NCBI RefSeq assembly: GCF_014284365.1
Contig: NZ_JACOGG010000001.1
Span: forward strand, 186,001 to 250,000
Source of the DNA: Cognatundibacterium rugosum
GTDB lineage: Bacteria; Pseudomonadota; Gammaproteobacteria; Burkholderiales; Burkholderiaceae_D
Direction: 5' to 3'
Length of the DNA stretch: 64,000 nt
Shown here: in pieces, positions 50,835 to 60,610 of the stretch
How the letters are laid out: each line of letters opens with the position of its first letter
How positions within the stretch are numbered: position 1 is the first letter of the stretch
Notes under the pieces: model-generated
Databases searched by the model: none
What the model saw: only the letters and a program-made list of their open reading frames with translations
Told to the model about the DNA's origin: nothing
Program-made: the position numbers and the translations under genes

Positions 50835-52358
50835 TCAGCGTACTAACTGCGGCGCAGGCAAGGCAGGGCGCGCTTTTTCAAACGCATAGCCTAACTGCAG
50901 CAATCTGGCTTCGCCCCAGGCATGCCCAAAAAAGGAGAGCCCGACCGGTAAGCCACGTACCAGCCCCATCGGTACCGTCAGATGCGGATAACCTGCTACT
51001 GCTGCCGGTGTACTGGCGCTACCCTCAATCACATCACCTGCTTTGTAATCGATAGGCCAGGCGGTGCCTGTCGTCGGCGCGATCAGCGCATCCAGACCAT
51101 GCCGCCTCATGGTGTCATCGATACCCTGTATACCCGCCTTTTGCCGGATACGCGCCGCCGCTGCCAGATAGACCGGGTCTTGCAAACCACTGGTCGTCTG
51201 AGCCTGTTCCATCAAGTCCTGACCAAAATAAGGCATCACCCGCTCGGCCTGCGCCTGATTGAACGCAATGACATCTGCCATCTGCCTGTACTTCACCGTC
51301 GCCGGAGTCGCTGCCAGATACTGATTCAGATCGGCTTTAAAGTCATACAGCAATACGGTGAGCTCGTCTTTATCAAGTTCCTCCAGTCCCGGCAAATCCA
51401 CCTCCACCACGGTCGCGCCTGCGGCTTTCAAGATAGCAAGAGAACGTTGAAATAAGGCTTTGGTCTCGGCATCGTAGCCTTCCGCCAGTTGCCGGACCAG
51501 GCCCAGCCTGCGCCCCTGCAGACCATTGCGGCTCAGGCCTTTAGCATAATCCTTACGGCGCCGTTTATCGGCTTCCAAGGTAGCCGGATCAGCCGGATCA
51601 CTACCCGCCATTACATTCAACAATAGCGCTGCGTCTTTGACTGTCAGTGTCATCGGCCCTGCCGTATCCTGGGTGTGACTGATAGGCACAATACCGGTGC
51701 GGCTGACCAGCCCGACGGTAGGCTTCAACCCGACCAGACCATTCACAGAGGCGGGGCAGACGATGGAGCCATCGGTCTCGGTACCGATCGCAGCCGGGAT
51801 CATGCGCGCCGCCACGGCTGCGCCTGATCCCGAGCTGGAACCGCAGGGACTGCGGCTCAGATCATACGGGTTACGCACCTGTGCCCCGGCACTGCTCCAG
51901 CCGCTGGTGGATTTAGACGAGCGCAGATTCGCCCATTCACTCAGATTCGTTTTACCGACGATCACCGCACCGGCAGCACGTAATCTGGCGACCAGCGGTG
52001 CATCTTTTTGCACCAGATTTTCAGCCAGTGCGAGTGAACCAGCCGTCGTGATCATGCCTTGTGCATCGATATTATCTTTCAATAGCAGAGGCAGACCAGT
52101 CAACGCACCTTTATATTTTTTTTGCTGATCGATGCGTGCCGCGACTTGTTTCGCCTGCGGATCCAGCGCTTGCACCGCGCCGGTCGCCGGATTGCGCGCT
52201 GCAATCTGTTGCTCGTAATACTGCAGAAGTTCGGTCGCGCTCAGCTTGCCGCTGCGCAGTGCGCTTTGTTGTTGCTCCAGGGTGGCCGGTATCTCAGCAA
52301 AACTGCTATGGCTTGTCAGCAAAGCGGCCAATATCAGGCTTAGTCGGGAAAGTTTCAT
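50835..52358 (-). CDS. Secreted amidase, amidase-signature family
   Basis: From the ATG at 52358 (MKLSRLSLILAALLTSHSSF), the protein has 507 residues, a signal peptide ending SSFAEIP and the amidase-signature fold. The Lys-Ser-Ser catalytic triad is visible: Lys in GLPLLLKDNIDAQGM, the cis-Ser in RSPCGSSSGSGAAVAA and the nucleophile Ser in GTETDGSIVCPASVNG. It hydrolyses amides or peptide amides in the periplasm; the substrate is not predictable. The start was shifted from 52412 because AAAGAG lies before 52358 and the signal peptide fits. It follows the SirB2 gene by 16 bases and is probably in one operon. Confidence 0.92.
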   Translation of the reverse strand: MKLSRLSLILAALLTSHSSFAEIPATLEQQQSALRSGKLSATELLQYYEQQIAARNPATGAVQALDPQAKQVAARIDQQKKYKGALTGLPLLLKDNIDAQGMITTAGSLALAENLVQKDAPLVARLRAAGAVIVGKTNLSEWANLRSSKSTSGWSSAGAQVRNPYDLSRSPCGSSSGSGAAVAARMIPAAIGTETDGSIVCPASVNGLVGLKPTVGLVSRTGIVPISHTQDTAGPMTLTVKDAALLLNVMAGSDPADPATLEADKRRRKDYAKGLSRNGLQGRRLGLVRQLAEGYDAETKALFQRSLAILKAAGATVVEVDLPGLEELDKDELTVLLYDFKADLNQYLAATPATVKYRQMADVIAFNQAQAERVMPYFGQDLMEQAQTTSGLQDPVYLAAAARIRQKAGIQGIDDTMRRHGLDALIAPTTGTAWPIDYKAGDVIEGSASTPAAVAGYPHLTVPMGLVRGLPVGLSFFGHAWGEARLLQLGYAFEKARPALPAPQLVR

Positions 52359-52374
52359 CGTTTCAACTCTTTCT

Positions 52375-52749
52375 TTACCAGGTTGAGGAATGATGCAGTG
52401 CGATGCCTGCAATACTACAGAATGCGAATACCGCCACCAGCAAGGCCAGCGCGCGTAGCAGCGGGGTTGTTGCGCGCTTTAAAGCAAAGCTGCCAGCCAC
52501 GATATACAGCAGCAGTACCGCCAGTTTCAGCGTCAACCAGTCTTGAACCAAAGGATATTGTTGTGTCCGCAGCACCAGACCAACCGCACTCATGAGCAGC
52601 ACACTGTCCACCAGATGCGGTGTCATTCTGACCCAGCGCTGTTGCAAGCGTTCCGGACGGATCCAGCGCCAGTAAGCACGCATACCAAACAGCGCACCGC
52701 TCAGCATGGCCAGACTGATATGCAGATGTTTTAACCACAAGATGTTCAA
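52375..52749 (-). CDS. SirB2-family membrane protein
   Basis: This 124-residue protein has four membrane helices (LHISLAMLSGALFGMRAYW; HLVDSVLLMSAVGLVL; WLTLKLAVLLLYIVAGSFAL; LALLVAVFAFCSIAGIAL). The H-x-x-x-A pattern and KHLHISLAMLSG match SirB2, an invasion-regulator-associated family of unknown biochemical role. The ATG at 52749 is in a plain context without a strong ribosome site. It sits 16 bases before the amidase. Confidence 0.88.
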   Translation of the reverse strand: MNILWLKHLHISLAMLSGALFGMRAYWRWIRPERLQQRWVRMTPHLVDSVLLMSAVGLVLRTQQYPLVQDWLTLKLAVLLLYIVAGSFALKRATTPLLRALALLVAVFAFCSIAGIALHHSSTW

Positions 52750-52847
52750 TCCTTCGCTCCAAATGCCGTGACATGCAGGCGATACTACCCGAAATTGTTG
52801 CGTTCGCCCTTAGCTCTCATGCAGGATGTGGTAAAGCTGACATAGAT

Positions 52848-53051
52848 AGGATTGACGCAAAACCGCCCCAGCGGCGTGATGGCTCCACGTTGCGCACCTC
52901 GTACACTGCGTACGACCTGCGTCACCATGGTGACACCAGGCTTGCAGGCAACATGTTGCCTGCTGGCGTAACGGACACCGCTTACCAGCGATGTTTCCTA
53001 ATGCACCAAAGGTGCTGTTTCGCCTTGCCAGGACAATTTTGCGTCAATCCT
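52848..53051. repeat. Palindromic dispersed repeat, copy 2
   Basis: AGGATTGACGCAAAA (52848-52862) and its reverse complement TTTTGCGTCAATCCT (53037-53051) bound a 204-base element. The next bases agree with copy 1 at both ends: read inwards from the right end it gives TGACGCAAAATTGTCCTGGC, then AAGGCG, against TGACGCAAAGCCGTCCCGGC, then AAGGCG. The core has a perfect 20-base palindrome (52944-52963) and a 14-base one (52921-52934), with no counterpart in copy 1. It lies between the SirB2 start and the mutarotase and holds no gene. Confidence 0.7.
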
Positions 53052-53099
53052 TATAGAGTGTTAAGTTATCATTAATTCTTTTTGCTGAAATCTTCACGT

Positions 53100-53924
53100 A
53101 TGGAATTCATTCATCTCCGCTCAGCCGATGGTGCAACGGCAAAAATCAGTCCACTCGGTGCCCATGTCTGTTCCTGGATACCGGCACAAGGCAGCGAGCA
53201 GCTATTCCTGAGTCAAAAAACGGAATTCAAAGAAGGCGTGGCGATCCGCGGTGGCATTCCTGTCATCTTTCCCCAATTTGCCGGTCTGGGCAGCCTGCCC
53301 AAACATGGCTTTGCGCGCACCACGTTGTGGCAGGCGGATACACCGTTTCTGCAAAATGACGGTACCGCAGTGGTGGAGTTCCACCTGAAAGAAAATATCG
53401 CCCGCCTGACGATATGGCCTTATGTGTTTCAAGCCACTCTGCGGGTGCAGGTGCTGGCCCGGCAATTGCAGGTGACGCTGACTGTACAAAATACGGGTGA
53501 CACGGCCTTTCAATTTACCTCCGCGCTACATACCTATCTGGCGGTCAACGATGTCAGCCAGACACGCCTGCATGGATTGCAGGATTGCCTCTATCGCGAC
53601 AGCTTGCTGGCTCAGGATCATTGCGCAGAGCACGCGGCATACCTGCAAATCCATGGAGAGACTGATCGCATTTACCGTAATGTGCCGGATTTACTGACCT
53701 TGGAACAAGCGCATCAGCGGCTGGAAATCCGGCAGCCGGGATTTAGCGATGCCGTAGTGTGGAACCCGGGACCCGATGCCGCGGTCAGACTGCCAGACTT
53801 TGAATTCGGGGGTGAACAAAAAATGCTATGCGTCGAAGCAGCGGCAATCAGCCACCCTATACACCTCGCACCCGGTGCACAGTGGAGCGGCAGCCAGCAC
53901 TTGCAATGCGTATTACTTCCCTGA
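53100..53924 (+). CDS. D-hexose-6-phosphate mutarotase (aldose 1-epimerase family)
   Basis: From the ATG at 53100 (MEFIHLRSADGATAKISPLG), the protein has 274 residues and an aldose-epimerase beta-sandwich. Conserved sites are the substrate-binding RGGIPVIFPQF (residues about 43-53) with PKHGFART, the catalytic His in FTSALHTYLAV and the Glu in MLCVEAAAIS. YeaD-type enzymes interconvert the alpha and beta anomers of glucose-6-phosphate. The frame can be extended by a TTG at 53082 but the ATG is more likely. Its promoter would have to lie at the repeat's right edge. Confidence 0.9.
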   Translation: MEFIHLRSADGATAKISPLGAHVCSWIPAQGSEQLFLSQKTEFKEGVAIRGGIPVIFPQFAGLGSLPKHGFARTTLWQADTPFLQNDGTAVVEFHLKENIARLTIWPYVFQATLRVQVLARQLQVTLTVQNTGDTAFQFTSALHTYLAVNDVSQTRLHGLQDCLYRDSLLAQDHCAEHAAYLQIHGETDRIYRNVPDLLTLEQAHQRLEIRQPGFSDAVVWNPGPDAAVRLPDFEFGGEQKMLCVEAAAISHPIHLAPGAQWSGSQHLQCVLLP

Positions 53925-54009
53925 TGAAACCGTTTCCGCTGTGCTGACTGCACAGCGGAACATACACCCGGTCAGCAGTGCCATCCATTGCTGACTTTAT
54001 GCTGATACG

Positions 54010-56784
54010 ATGGAACAAATTATGCCCAATGCCTCAATCACTTTGTCACTCAAACCTGTATTGCGTTCGCTGGTACTCGGTGGCGCTTTGCTGTTCACTG
54101 CGCCTTTATTGCTGGCTGACAGTCTGCCTAAGGGCGTCAGTCAGGTTACCAGCGTAGAAGGCATCACCGAATACCGCTTACCGAATGGCCTGCGCGTGTT
54201 GCTGATGCCGGATGCGAGCAAACCTACCGTCACCGTCAATATGACTTACCTGGTTGGCTCACGCCATGAAAACTATGGTGAAACCGGTATGGCGCATTTG
54301 CTCGAGCATCTGTTATTCAAAGGCACGCCAGGCAATCCAAAAATTCCCGAAGAATTCAATAAACGTGGCATGCGCATGAATGGCACCACCTCACTTGACC
54401 GTACCAATTACTACGAATTATTCCAGGCCAATGACGACAATCTGAAATGGGCACTGGACATGGAAGCCGACCGCATGGTCAATTCCTTCATTGCGAAAAA
54501 AGACCTCGATACTGAAATGACAGTCGTGCGCAATGAATATGAGCGTGGCGAAAATTCTCCGGGCAGCGTGCTGATGAAACGCATGCAAAGCGTGGCTTAT
54601 GACTGGCATAACTATGGCAACTCCACCATCGGCAACCGCAGCGATATCGAAAACGTCAAAATTGAAAACCTGCAGGCTTTTTATCGTCAGTACTACCAGC
54701 CAGATAACGCCGTCTTGCTAGTCGCGGGTAAGTTCGACACCGCAAAAGTCTTGCAATGGGTCGATGCTGCCTTTAGCAAAATTCCTAAACCTAAACGTAG
54801 CCTGCCACAGTTGTGGACCGTAGAGCCAACTCAGGATGGTGAACGCAATGTGGTCGTACGCCGCAAAGGCGATGTGCAGTTTGTCATGATAGGCTACAAA
54901 GTCCCGTCCGGCCTGCATCCCGACCGCGATGCGCTGAGTTTCGCCGGCAGCGTGCTGACCAGTGCGCCACATGGCCGTTTGCATAAACAATTGGTAGAAA
55001 CCGGCAAAGTAGTGCAGGTATTTTCCAGTGCAGTCGGGCAGGTTGATCCTGGTTTGTCCATCATCGGTGCAGTGGTGAAAAAAGGCGAATCAGTGGATGC
55101 GGCGCGTGATGCCTTGTTAGCTGCCATAGAAGACTTCAAGAAAACACCACCCACCAAGGAAGAAATTGACCGCATCAAACGTGATACGCATAATTTTTTC
55201 GAGAAGATGCTGAACAATCACGAGTCCATCGGTATCAGCATGTCGGAATACATCGCGATGGGCGACTGGCGCTACTTATTCAAAGACCGCGATGAAGTTG
55301 ACGCCATCACACCGGAACAGGTCAATGCAGTCGCTAAACGCTATCTGGTTCGCGACAACCGTACCGTCGGCATGTTCATTCCGGAAGACACGCCACAACG
55401 CGCAGAGATCACGGCAGCGCCCAGCATGGCGGAGGTCATGAAAGACTTCAAACCCAAGGCCTCCGTGCTGAGTGGTGAAGCCTTCGATCCGGCGCCGGCG
55501 AATATCGATAAGCGTACAGAAATTACGCAGATCGCCAATCTGCAAGTCGCTTTACTGCCTAAGAAAAACCGTGGTGAAACGGTCAATGTCTCGCTGAATT
55601 TGCATTGGGGTGATGAAAAGAGCCTGTTTGGTAAAAGTACGGTATCCAGCCTGGCTGGCAACCTGCTGATGACCGGTACCAGCAAATACAGTCGTGCTCA
55701 ACTGGCCGACGAAATGTCTAAGCTGAAAATGAGCGGTGGCTTGTTCTCCTTCCAAACCACGAAAGAACATCTGCCCGCCGCACTGGAACTGGTGTCGCAT
55801 GTACTACGTGAAGCGAATTTCCCGGAAAGCGAATTCACCCAGTTACGTGAACGCGCCATCGTCGGCCTGGAAGCATCACGCAATGAACCTGGCTCTATCG
55901 TCAACCGCGAATTAGGCCTGTATTTCAACGGGTATCCGAAAGGCGACTTCCGTGCTGCCAAAACGCTGGATGAAAGCCTGGCTGACATCCGTGCAGTCAA
56001 GCTGGACGAGATCAAAGCCTATCATGCAGATTATTACGGTGCCTCTAAAGGCGAGATCGCCATAGTCGGTGATATGGATGTAGCGGCGGCCAAAGCAGCA
56101 ATTGCCAAAGCCTTTGATGGCTGGACCAGCAAAGCCCCGTACACCCGCATGGTCAGCAAGCGCAACGATCCGCCTGCGATTCGTAAAACCTTCCATACAC
56201 CGGATAAAGAAAATGGGGTTTACTCCAGCGCCATGACGATTTCCATGCGCGAAGATGATGCTGATTATCCTGCCCTGCGCGTGGCCAACTACATCTTCGG
56301 TGGTGCCGGTATGAATTCCCGTATCATGGAACGCATCCGTCAAAAAGATGGCCTGTCCTATGGTGGTGGCTCCAGCTTATCCGTCGGTGAAATCGACCCG
56401 GTGGGCAGTTTTGCGATCTCTGCCACAGCAGCGCCGCAAAATCTGGAAAAGCTGGAAATCGCGATACAGGAAGAGCTCCAGCGGGCCCTGAAAGATGGGT
56501 TTACCGCGGAAGAACTGGCAAAAGCGAAGTCGGGTATGTTGCAGCAACGTGCACAAGGCCGGACGACCGATGGCGCCTTAGCATCCGGATGGACCAATCA
56601 TCTTGAACTCAAACGCAACTGGGCATGGTCACAGGCGATGGATGACAAAATCAAAAATCTGACGCTGGAACAGGTGAATGCTGCCTTCCGCACCTACATC
56701 AAACCAGCCCAGATGAGCACTTTTATCGCGGGTGACGAGGTAAAGGCAAAAACTGCGCAGGCTGCTGCCGCTGCAGGTAAGTAA
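54010..56784 (+). CDS. Large M16-family zinc peptidase, PqqL/pitrilysin type
   Basis: This 924-residue enzyme has a signal peptide (LVLGGALLFTAPLLLADS) and two tandem M16 modules. HLLEH is at residues 96-100 (MAHLLEHLLFKGTPG) and the third zinc ligand Glu falls in TEMTVVRNEYERGE. The second half (about 490-910) lacks HxxEH, as is usual, and has YHADYYGASKGEIAIVGDMD. It should degrade peptides or proteins in the periplasm or at the outer membrane. It is followed by a terminator and then another large M16 gene. The start ATG has an internal alternative at 54022. Confidence 0.93.
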   Translation: MEQIMPNASITLSLKPVLRSLVLGGALLFTAPLLLADSLPKGVSQVTSVEGITEYRLPNGLRVLLMPDASKPTVTVNMTYLVGSRHENYGETGMAHLLEHLLFKGTPGNPKIPEEFNKRGMRMNGTTSLDRTNYYELFQANDDNLKWALDMEADRMVNSFIAKKDLDTEMTVVRNEYERGENSPGSVLMKRMQSVAYDWHNYGNSTIGNRSDIENVKIENLQAFYRQYYQPDNAVLLVAGKFDTAKVLQWVDAAFSKIPKPKRSLPQLWTVEPTQDGERNVVVRRKGDVQFVMIGYKVPSGLHPDRDALSFAGSVLTSAPHGRLHKQLVETGKVVQVFSSAVGQVDPGLSIIGAVVKKGESVDAARDALLAAIEDFKKTPPTKEEIDRIKRDTHNFFEKMLNNHESIGISMSEYIAMGDWRYLFKDRDEVDAITPEQVNAVAKRYLVRDNRTVGMFIPEDTPQRAEITAAPSMAEVMKDFKPKASVLSGEAFDPAPANIDKRTEITQIANLQVALLPKKNRGETVNVSLNLHWGDEKSLFGKSTVSSLAGNLLMTGTSKYSRAQLADEMSKLKMSGGLFSFQTTKEHLPAALELVSHVLREANFPESEFTQLRERAIVGLEASRNEPGSIVNRELGLYFNGYPKGDFRAAKTLDESLADIRAVKLDEIKAYHADYYGASKGEIAIVGDMDVAAAKAAIAKAFDGWTSKAPYTRMVSKRNDPPAIRKTFHTPDKENGVYSSAMTISMREDDADYPALRVANYIFGGAGMNSRIMERIRQKDGLSYGGGSSLSVGEIDPVGSFAISATAAPQNLEKLEIAIQEELQRALKDGFTAEELAKAKSGMLQQRAQGRTTDGALASGWTNHLELKRNWAWSQAMDDKIKNLTLEQVNAAFRTYIKPAQMSTFIAGDEVKAKTAQAAAAAGK

Positions 56785-56828
56785 TGCCGTCAATTCGCCT
56801 GTCAGGTTTGACTTAGGCATGCACAACG

Positions 56829-56865
56829 GTCAGGTACCAGCTACAAGCGGTGCCTGACTTTTTTA
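56829..56865 (+). terminator. Rho-independent terminator between the two large M16 genes
   Basis: GTCAGGTACC (56829-56838) pairs with GGTGCCTGAC (56849-56858) with one G:T, followed by T6. It makes the two M16 genes separate transcription units, unless read-through occurs. Confidence 0.82.
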
Positions 56866-56946
56866 TTGTCCGTATCAAGCTGCGCGCGGATAACAGCCGC
56901 AGCGGTTTTACTTTTCGCGTGTTTTACCTTAGCCCTTAAACTATTT

Positions 56947-59649
56947 ATGCGCACACTCCTGATCGCACTGTTCACCTGTTACACACTGGCTGCATCGGCC
57001 ACACCAGCGCAGGCTGCCAGCAACCCGCCGCTGATTTCCAGTGCAGAAGGTATTTCCGAATACCGCCTGGCGAATGGCTTACGGGTATTGCTGATGCCAG
57101 ATACCAGTAAAAATACCGTCACAATCAATATGACTTATCTGGTCGGCTCCCGACACGAGAACGCGGGACAGTCCGGGTATGCGCATCTGCTGGAACATAT
57201 GCTGTACAAAAGCAGCCAGCAATTCCCGAACATCGCGGAAGAAATCGGCCGGCGCGGTGGCCGCTGGAATGGCACCACCAACGATGACCGCACCAATTTT
57301 TTCGAGATCATTCCAGCCTCGGATAACGGCCTGGACTGGATGCTCGCGATGGAAGCTGACCGTATGCGTAATGTGCGCTTTAGCGCAGATGAACTCCGGC
57401 GCGAAGTCACAATAGTCAAAAATGAACTGGAATTACGGGGAGGGAATCCATATACCAGTCTGATGCATCAGGTAAAGTCTGTGGCGTTTGACTGGCATGG
57501 CTATGGCCATATCGCAATCGGTGAACGCAGTGATCTGGATGCCGCCCAGGCCAGTGAGCTCGAGCAGTTTTACCACCGTTACTATCGTCCGGACAATGCG
57601 GTCTTGCTGGTCGCAGGGCAGTTCCAGCCCGGGCGGGTATTGGACAGTATTCAAAAATACTTCGGCAGCGTACCAAAGCCATCGCAGTCGCTGCCACTGA
57701 TCGCTACGGTAGAGCCAGGCGCTTTAGGCGAGCGTAGCGTCGTTGTACGCAAGCCTGCGAATTTTAGTGCTGCGGTCGAGGCCTACCATGTTCCCTCCGC
57801 CCTGCATCCGGATTTCGCAGCCATTAAATTTGCTGCAACCGTACTGTCGTCTGAGCGTGAACAGCGCGACGCTGATCAATCGGTGCATCGCTTATCGCAT
57901 AGTATGTACAGCCTGAGTCCTGGTATGCGCGATAGCGGTCTGATTTACTTTTTGACCCGCCAGCAATGGGCCAAGCAGATCGAAGAGCAAAGCAGACTAA
58001 TGCAAAAAGCCATAGATCAGTTTCCGAAACGCCTGATGAGCGAACAGGATCTGCGTTTTTTTAAAGCGCAATTTGCCGCCAGCTATACCCATACACTGGA
58101 CGACCCGGAAGCACTGGCAATACATCTGTCCGAATATATTGCGCTGGGAGACTGGCGCATGTTTTTTGTCGAGAAAGCCAGAATCGCTGCGCTGACAGCC
58201 GAACAGGTACAGACCGCTGCCAAAAAATATCTGCAAAAAAATAACCGCATTTCCGGCCTGCTGTATGCGGAACAAAACCAGCCAGTAGAGATACCTGCCG
58301 CGCCGGACGTGAATGACATCCTTCAGCAATTCCGGCATGTGGATGAATATGCACCTATCAGTGGCTTCGATGCTTCTTACGACAATCTGATGGTCCAATC
58401 GCAGCGTTTAAAAATAGGAAATATCGACGTCGTGCTGCTGCCCAAACCCAGCCGCGGCCAGGTGGTGACCGTCGATTTTCGTCTGCACTGGGGCAATCTG
58501 CAATCTTTGCATGAAAAAAAATGGCTGGAGTATTTTACCGATCAGGCGCTGCTCAACGGTGCGGGCAAATACGGGAAAGAAAGTCTGGAAGCAGAACGTG
58601 CGCGACTGCGTATGGAGGGCAGCGTCAGGCATTTTTCAACCACCAAAAACAATGTGCGCGAAGCACTGAGTCTGATGATGCTCAACCTGAAGCAACCCAG
58701 CTTCGGTCAGGCCATGGACATCGTTTCCAGACATCGCGTCTCACTGGATCTGGAAAGAAAAACGCCATTGCGTCAAATCGAAGACCGTTATGCCATGCAT
58801 TTCAATACCTACCCGACCAGTGATCCGCGCAGACTGGAAACCAGCCAGCAAAGTATCTCAGAAATGAATGCTATTAAAATGGCAGATTTTTTTGAATTCC
58901 ATAAGAATTTTTATGGTGCCAGCAGCGGTCATCTGGTGGTCGTTGGTGACTTTGATACGCAGGATGTGCTGGCCAGCCTGACCCCGGAATTAACTGGCTG
59001 GGATAGTCAGTCTCCTTATGCGGAAATTCATCAACAGGCACCGGAGCGCCCTGCATTGTCAGCCAACATCGATACGCCGGGCGAAAGCAACGCGTATTTT
59101 TATGGCCGGCGCTATTTGTCTGTCGGCCGGGCGCATCCGGATTTCCCGGCGTTGGTGATCATTAATTACCTGTTGGGTGACGCTGGGCTGGAATCGCGCC
59201 TGATGCAAAGGCTGCGTCAGCAGGAGGGCTGGAGTTATAGCGTACAGTCAAGATTTTCCGCCGATCAGTCTGATCCGTATGCACGTTGGGATATCGTCGC
59301 CAGCAGCTCACCGGAAAATGTAGTAAAACTGCGCCAGGCGGTGACGGAAGTACTGCAGAATATCCAGCAAAAAGGCTTTCTGGAAGCAGAGCTGACGAAG
59401 GCCAAGCTAAACATCGCTCGCGCAGATGCACAACACCGGCAAAACAATCAACAACTGGCGGATATGTGGAATACGGCGCTACACGAAGGTAAGGACTTGC
59501 GTCTATTTCAGCAATTAGAAGCGTCGATACAAACCCTGACTTTGCATCAGTTAAACCAGGCGGCAAAAAAATATATGCAAGCTGAAAGTTGGAGCGTAGT
59601 CACCACAGCCGATGCAGCAAAAGCGGCCAACACTACTGCCAGGAAATAA
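56947..59649 (+). CDS. Large M16-family zinc peptidase, second copy
   Basis: From the ATG at 56947 (MRTLLIALFTCYTLAASATP), the protein has 900 residues, a signal peptide ending AQAAS and the same two-module layout. HLLEH is at residues 80-84 (YAHLLEHMLYKSSQQ), and the third ligand is in REVTIVKNELELRG. The C-terminal half has FYGASSGHLVVVGDFDTQDV (in part) and YLLGDAGLESRLMQRLRQQE. It is clearly a duplicate of the preceding gene (LVGSRHEN is identical) but differs widely elsewhere. A longer frame from a TTG at 56866 is not supported. Both probably act in the periplasm. Confidence 0.93.
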   Translation: MRTLLIALFTCYTLAASATPAQAASNPPLISSAEGISEYRLANGLRVLLMPDTSKNTVTINMTYLVGSRHENAGQSGYAHLLEHMLYKSSQQFPNIAEEIGRRGGRWNGTTNDDRTNFFEIIPASDNGLDWMLAMEADRMRNVRFSADELRREVTIVKNELELRGGNPYTSLMHQVKSVAFDWHGYGHIAIGERSDLDAAQASELEQFYHRYYRPDNAVLLVAGQFQPGRVLDSIQKYFGSVPKPSQSLPLIATVEPGALGERSVVVRKPANFSAAVEAYHVPSALHPDFAAIKFAATVLSSEREQRDADQSVHRLSHSMYSLSPGMRDSGLIYFLTRQQWAKQIEEQSRLMQKAIDQFPKRLMSEQDLRFFKAQFAASYTHTLDDPEALAIHLSEYIALGDWRMFFVEKARIAALTAEQVQTAAKKYLQKNNRISGLLYAEQNQPVEIPAAPDVNDILQQFRHVDEYAPISGFDASYDNLMVQSQRLKIGNIDVVLLPKPSRGQVVTVDFRLHWGNLQSLHEKKWLEYFTDQALLNGAGKYGKESLEAERARLRMEGSVRHFSTTKNNVREALSLMMLNLKQPSFGQAMDIVSRHRVSLDLERKTPLRQIEDRYAMHFNTYPTSDPRRLETSQQSISEMNAIKMADFFEFHKNFYGASSGHLVVVGDFDTQDVLASLTPELTGWDSQSPYAEIHQQAPERPALSANIDTPGESNAYFYGRRYLSVGRAHPDFPALVIINYLLGDAGLESRLMQRLRQQEGWSYSVQSRFSADQSDPYARWDIVASSSPENVVKLRQAVTEVLQNIQQKGFLEAELTKAKLNIARADAQHRQNNQQLADMWNTALHEGKDLRLFQQLEASIQTLTLHQLNQAAKKYMQAESWSVVTTADAAKAANTTARK

Positions 59650-59712
59650 GTGACTGATTCACCGATTGCTGTTCTGCCTTTGCACTCAGGCGGGGCAGCA
59701 CAGGGCTGCGCC

Positions 59713-60477
59713 TTATTTATATTTTTTTTCTATCGCCGCATTGCTGCCATCGCGCTCCATGTCTTTCAGTATCTGATTGAAATGATCCACCTTCTCCTGC
59801 GCCATGCCGGGATGACAGGCCAGGTACATCTCAGTCTGGTTGAACTGGAATAAAGGCACGATTTGCTGCTGCAAGCCCTGTTGTTTCAGGATGGATAAAC
59901 CCAGCAATTCACCGGTCGCCCAAAAGTCAAACCGGCGGTACAGCAATTTACGTGGATTATCGGTGTCATAGCTGGCCAGATCGACTTTGTAAGAACGGCT
60001 GGCCAGATATTCAGCCACCGCGTCATTGCGGTATCCTCCCAGCGTATAGGTACGCAGTTCTTCCAGTGTTTTCGGATGACGGGTGTCATCTGCACGCGCA
60101 AAAATCACCCAGTTGTTTTTGACCAGCGGCCCTATCCATTTGAACAGGGCTTCGCGCTCAGCGGTACGGGTAGTAGAGAACACGCAGGTATCAGGATCAC
60201 GCTGCCCCATCTGATAAGCACGTGACCAGGGCAATAAACGTAAGCTGTATTTTTCTCCGGCACGTTGCATCAGTTGCCGCACTTTATCTGTTGCAATTCC
60301 TGAAATGTCTGCGCTACCATGCTGCTGCATGTTAAAGGGCGGGTAATCCTCTGTGACCAGCGTGAGCTGGCCGGTGCCATTGCCAGTGGACTGTACCTGC
60401 GTCTGTGCTTGTGCCTGAACCATCGTCATGACAGACATGGCCCATGTAGCGATCAGACACAGACAGGGTTTGCGCAC
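59713..60477 (-). CDS. Orphan periplasmic solute-binding protein, family 3
   Basis: This 254-residue protein has a signal peptide ending TMVQAQAQ and an SBP_bac_3 fold: TLVTEDYPPFNMQQHGSADI (in part), SLRLLPWSRAYQMGQRDPDTC (in part) and VFSTTRTAEREALFKWIGPL. It is similar in layout and motifs (PWSRAYQ, STTRTAEREALFKWIGP) to the gene at 42177 (PWARAYQ, SITRTKERESDFVWIGP). It has no adjacent permease or ATPase, so it is an orphan binding protein or sensor. It is transcribed alone, convergent with the M16 gene. Confidence 0.88.
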   Translation of the reverse strand: MRKPCLCLIATWAMSVMTMVQAQAQTQVQSTGNGTGQLTLVTEDYPPFNMQQHGSADISGIATDKVRQLMQRAGEKYSLRLLPWSRAYQMGQRDPDTCVFSTTRTAEREALFKWIGPLVKNNWVIFARADDTRHPKTLEELRTYTLGGYRNDAVAEYLASRSYKVDLASYDTDNPRKLLYRRFDFWATGELLGLSILKQQGLQQQIVPLFQFNQTEMYLACHPGMAQEKVDHFNQILKDMERDGSNAAIEKKYK

Positions 60478-60610
60478 GTATCCACCTTTCCATTATTCAG
60501 CCGGATTGTGCAAAGCTTACTAAATTTCAAAAGAGAAACAAGTGCGGCAAGGAAAATATTAACAATGTTCACATTGTGATGGATAGCAGCAACAAAATCC
60601 GCAGGGTGCA

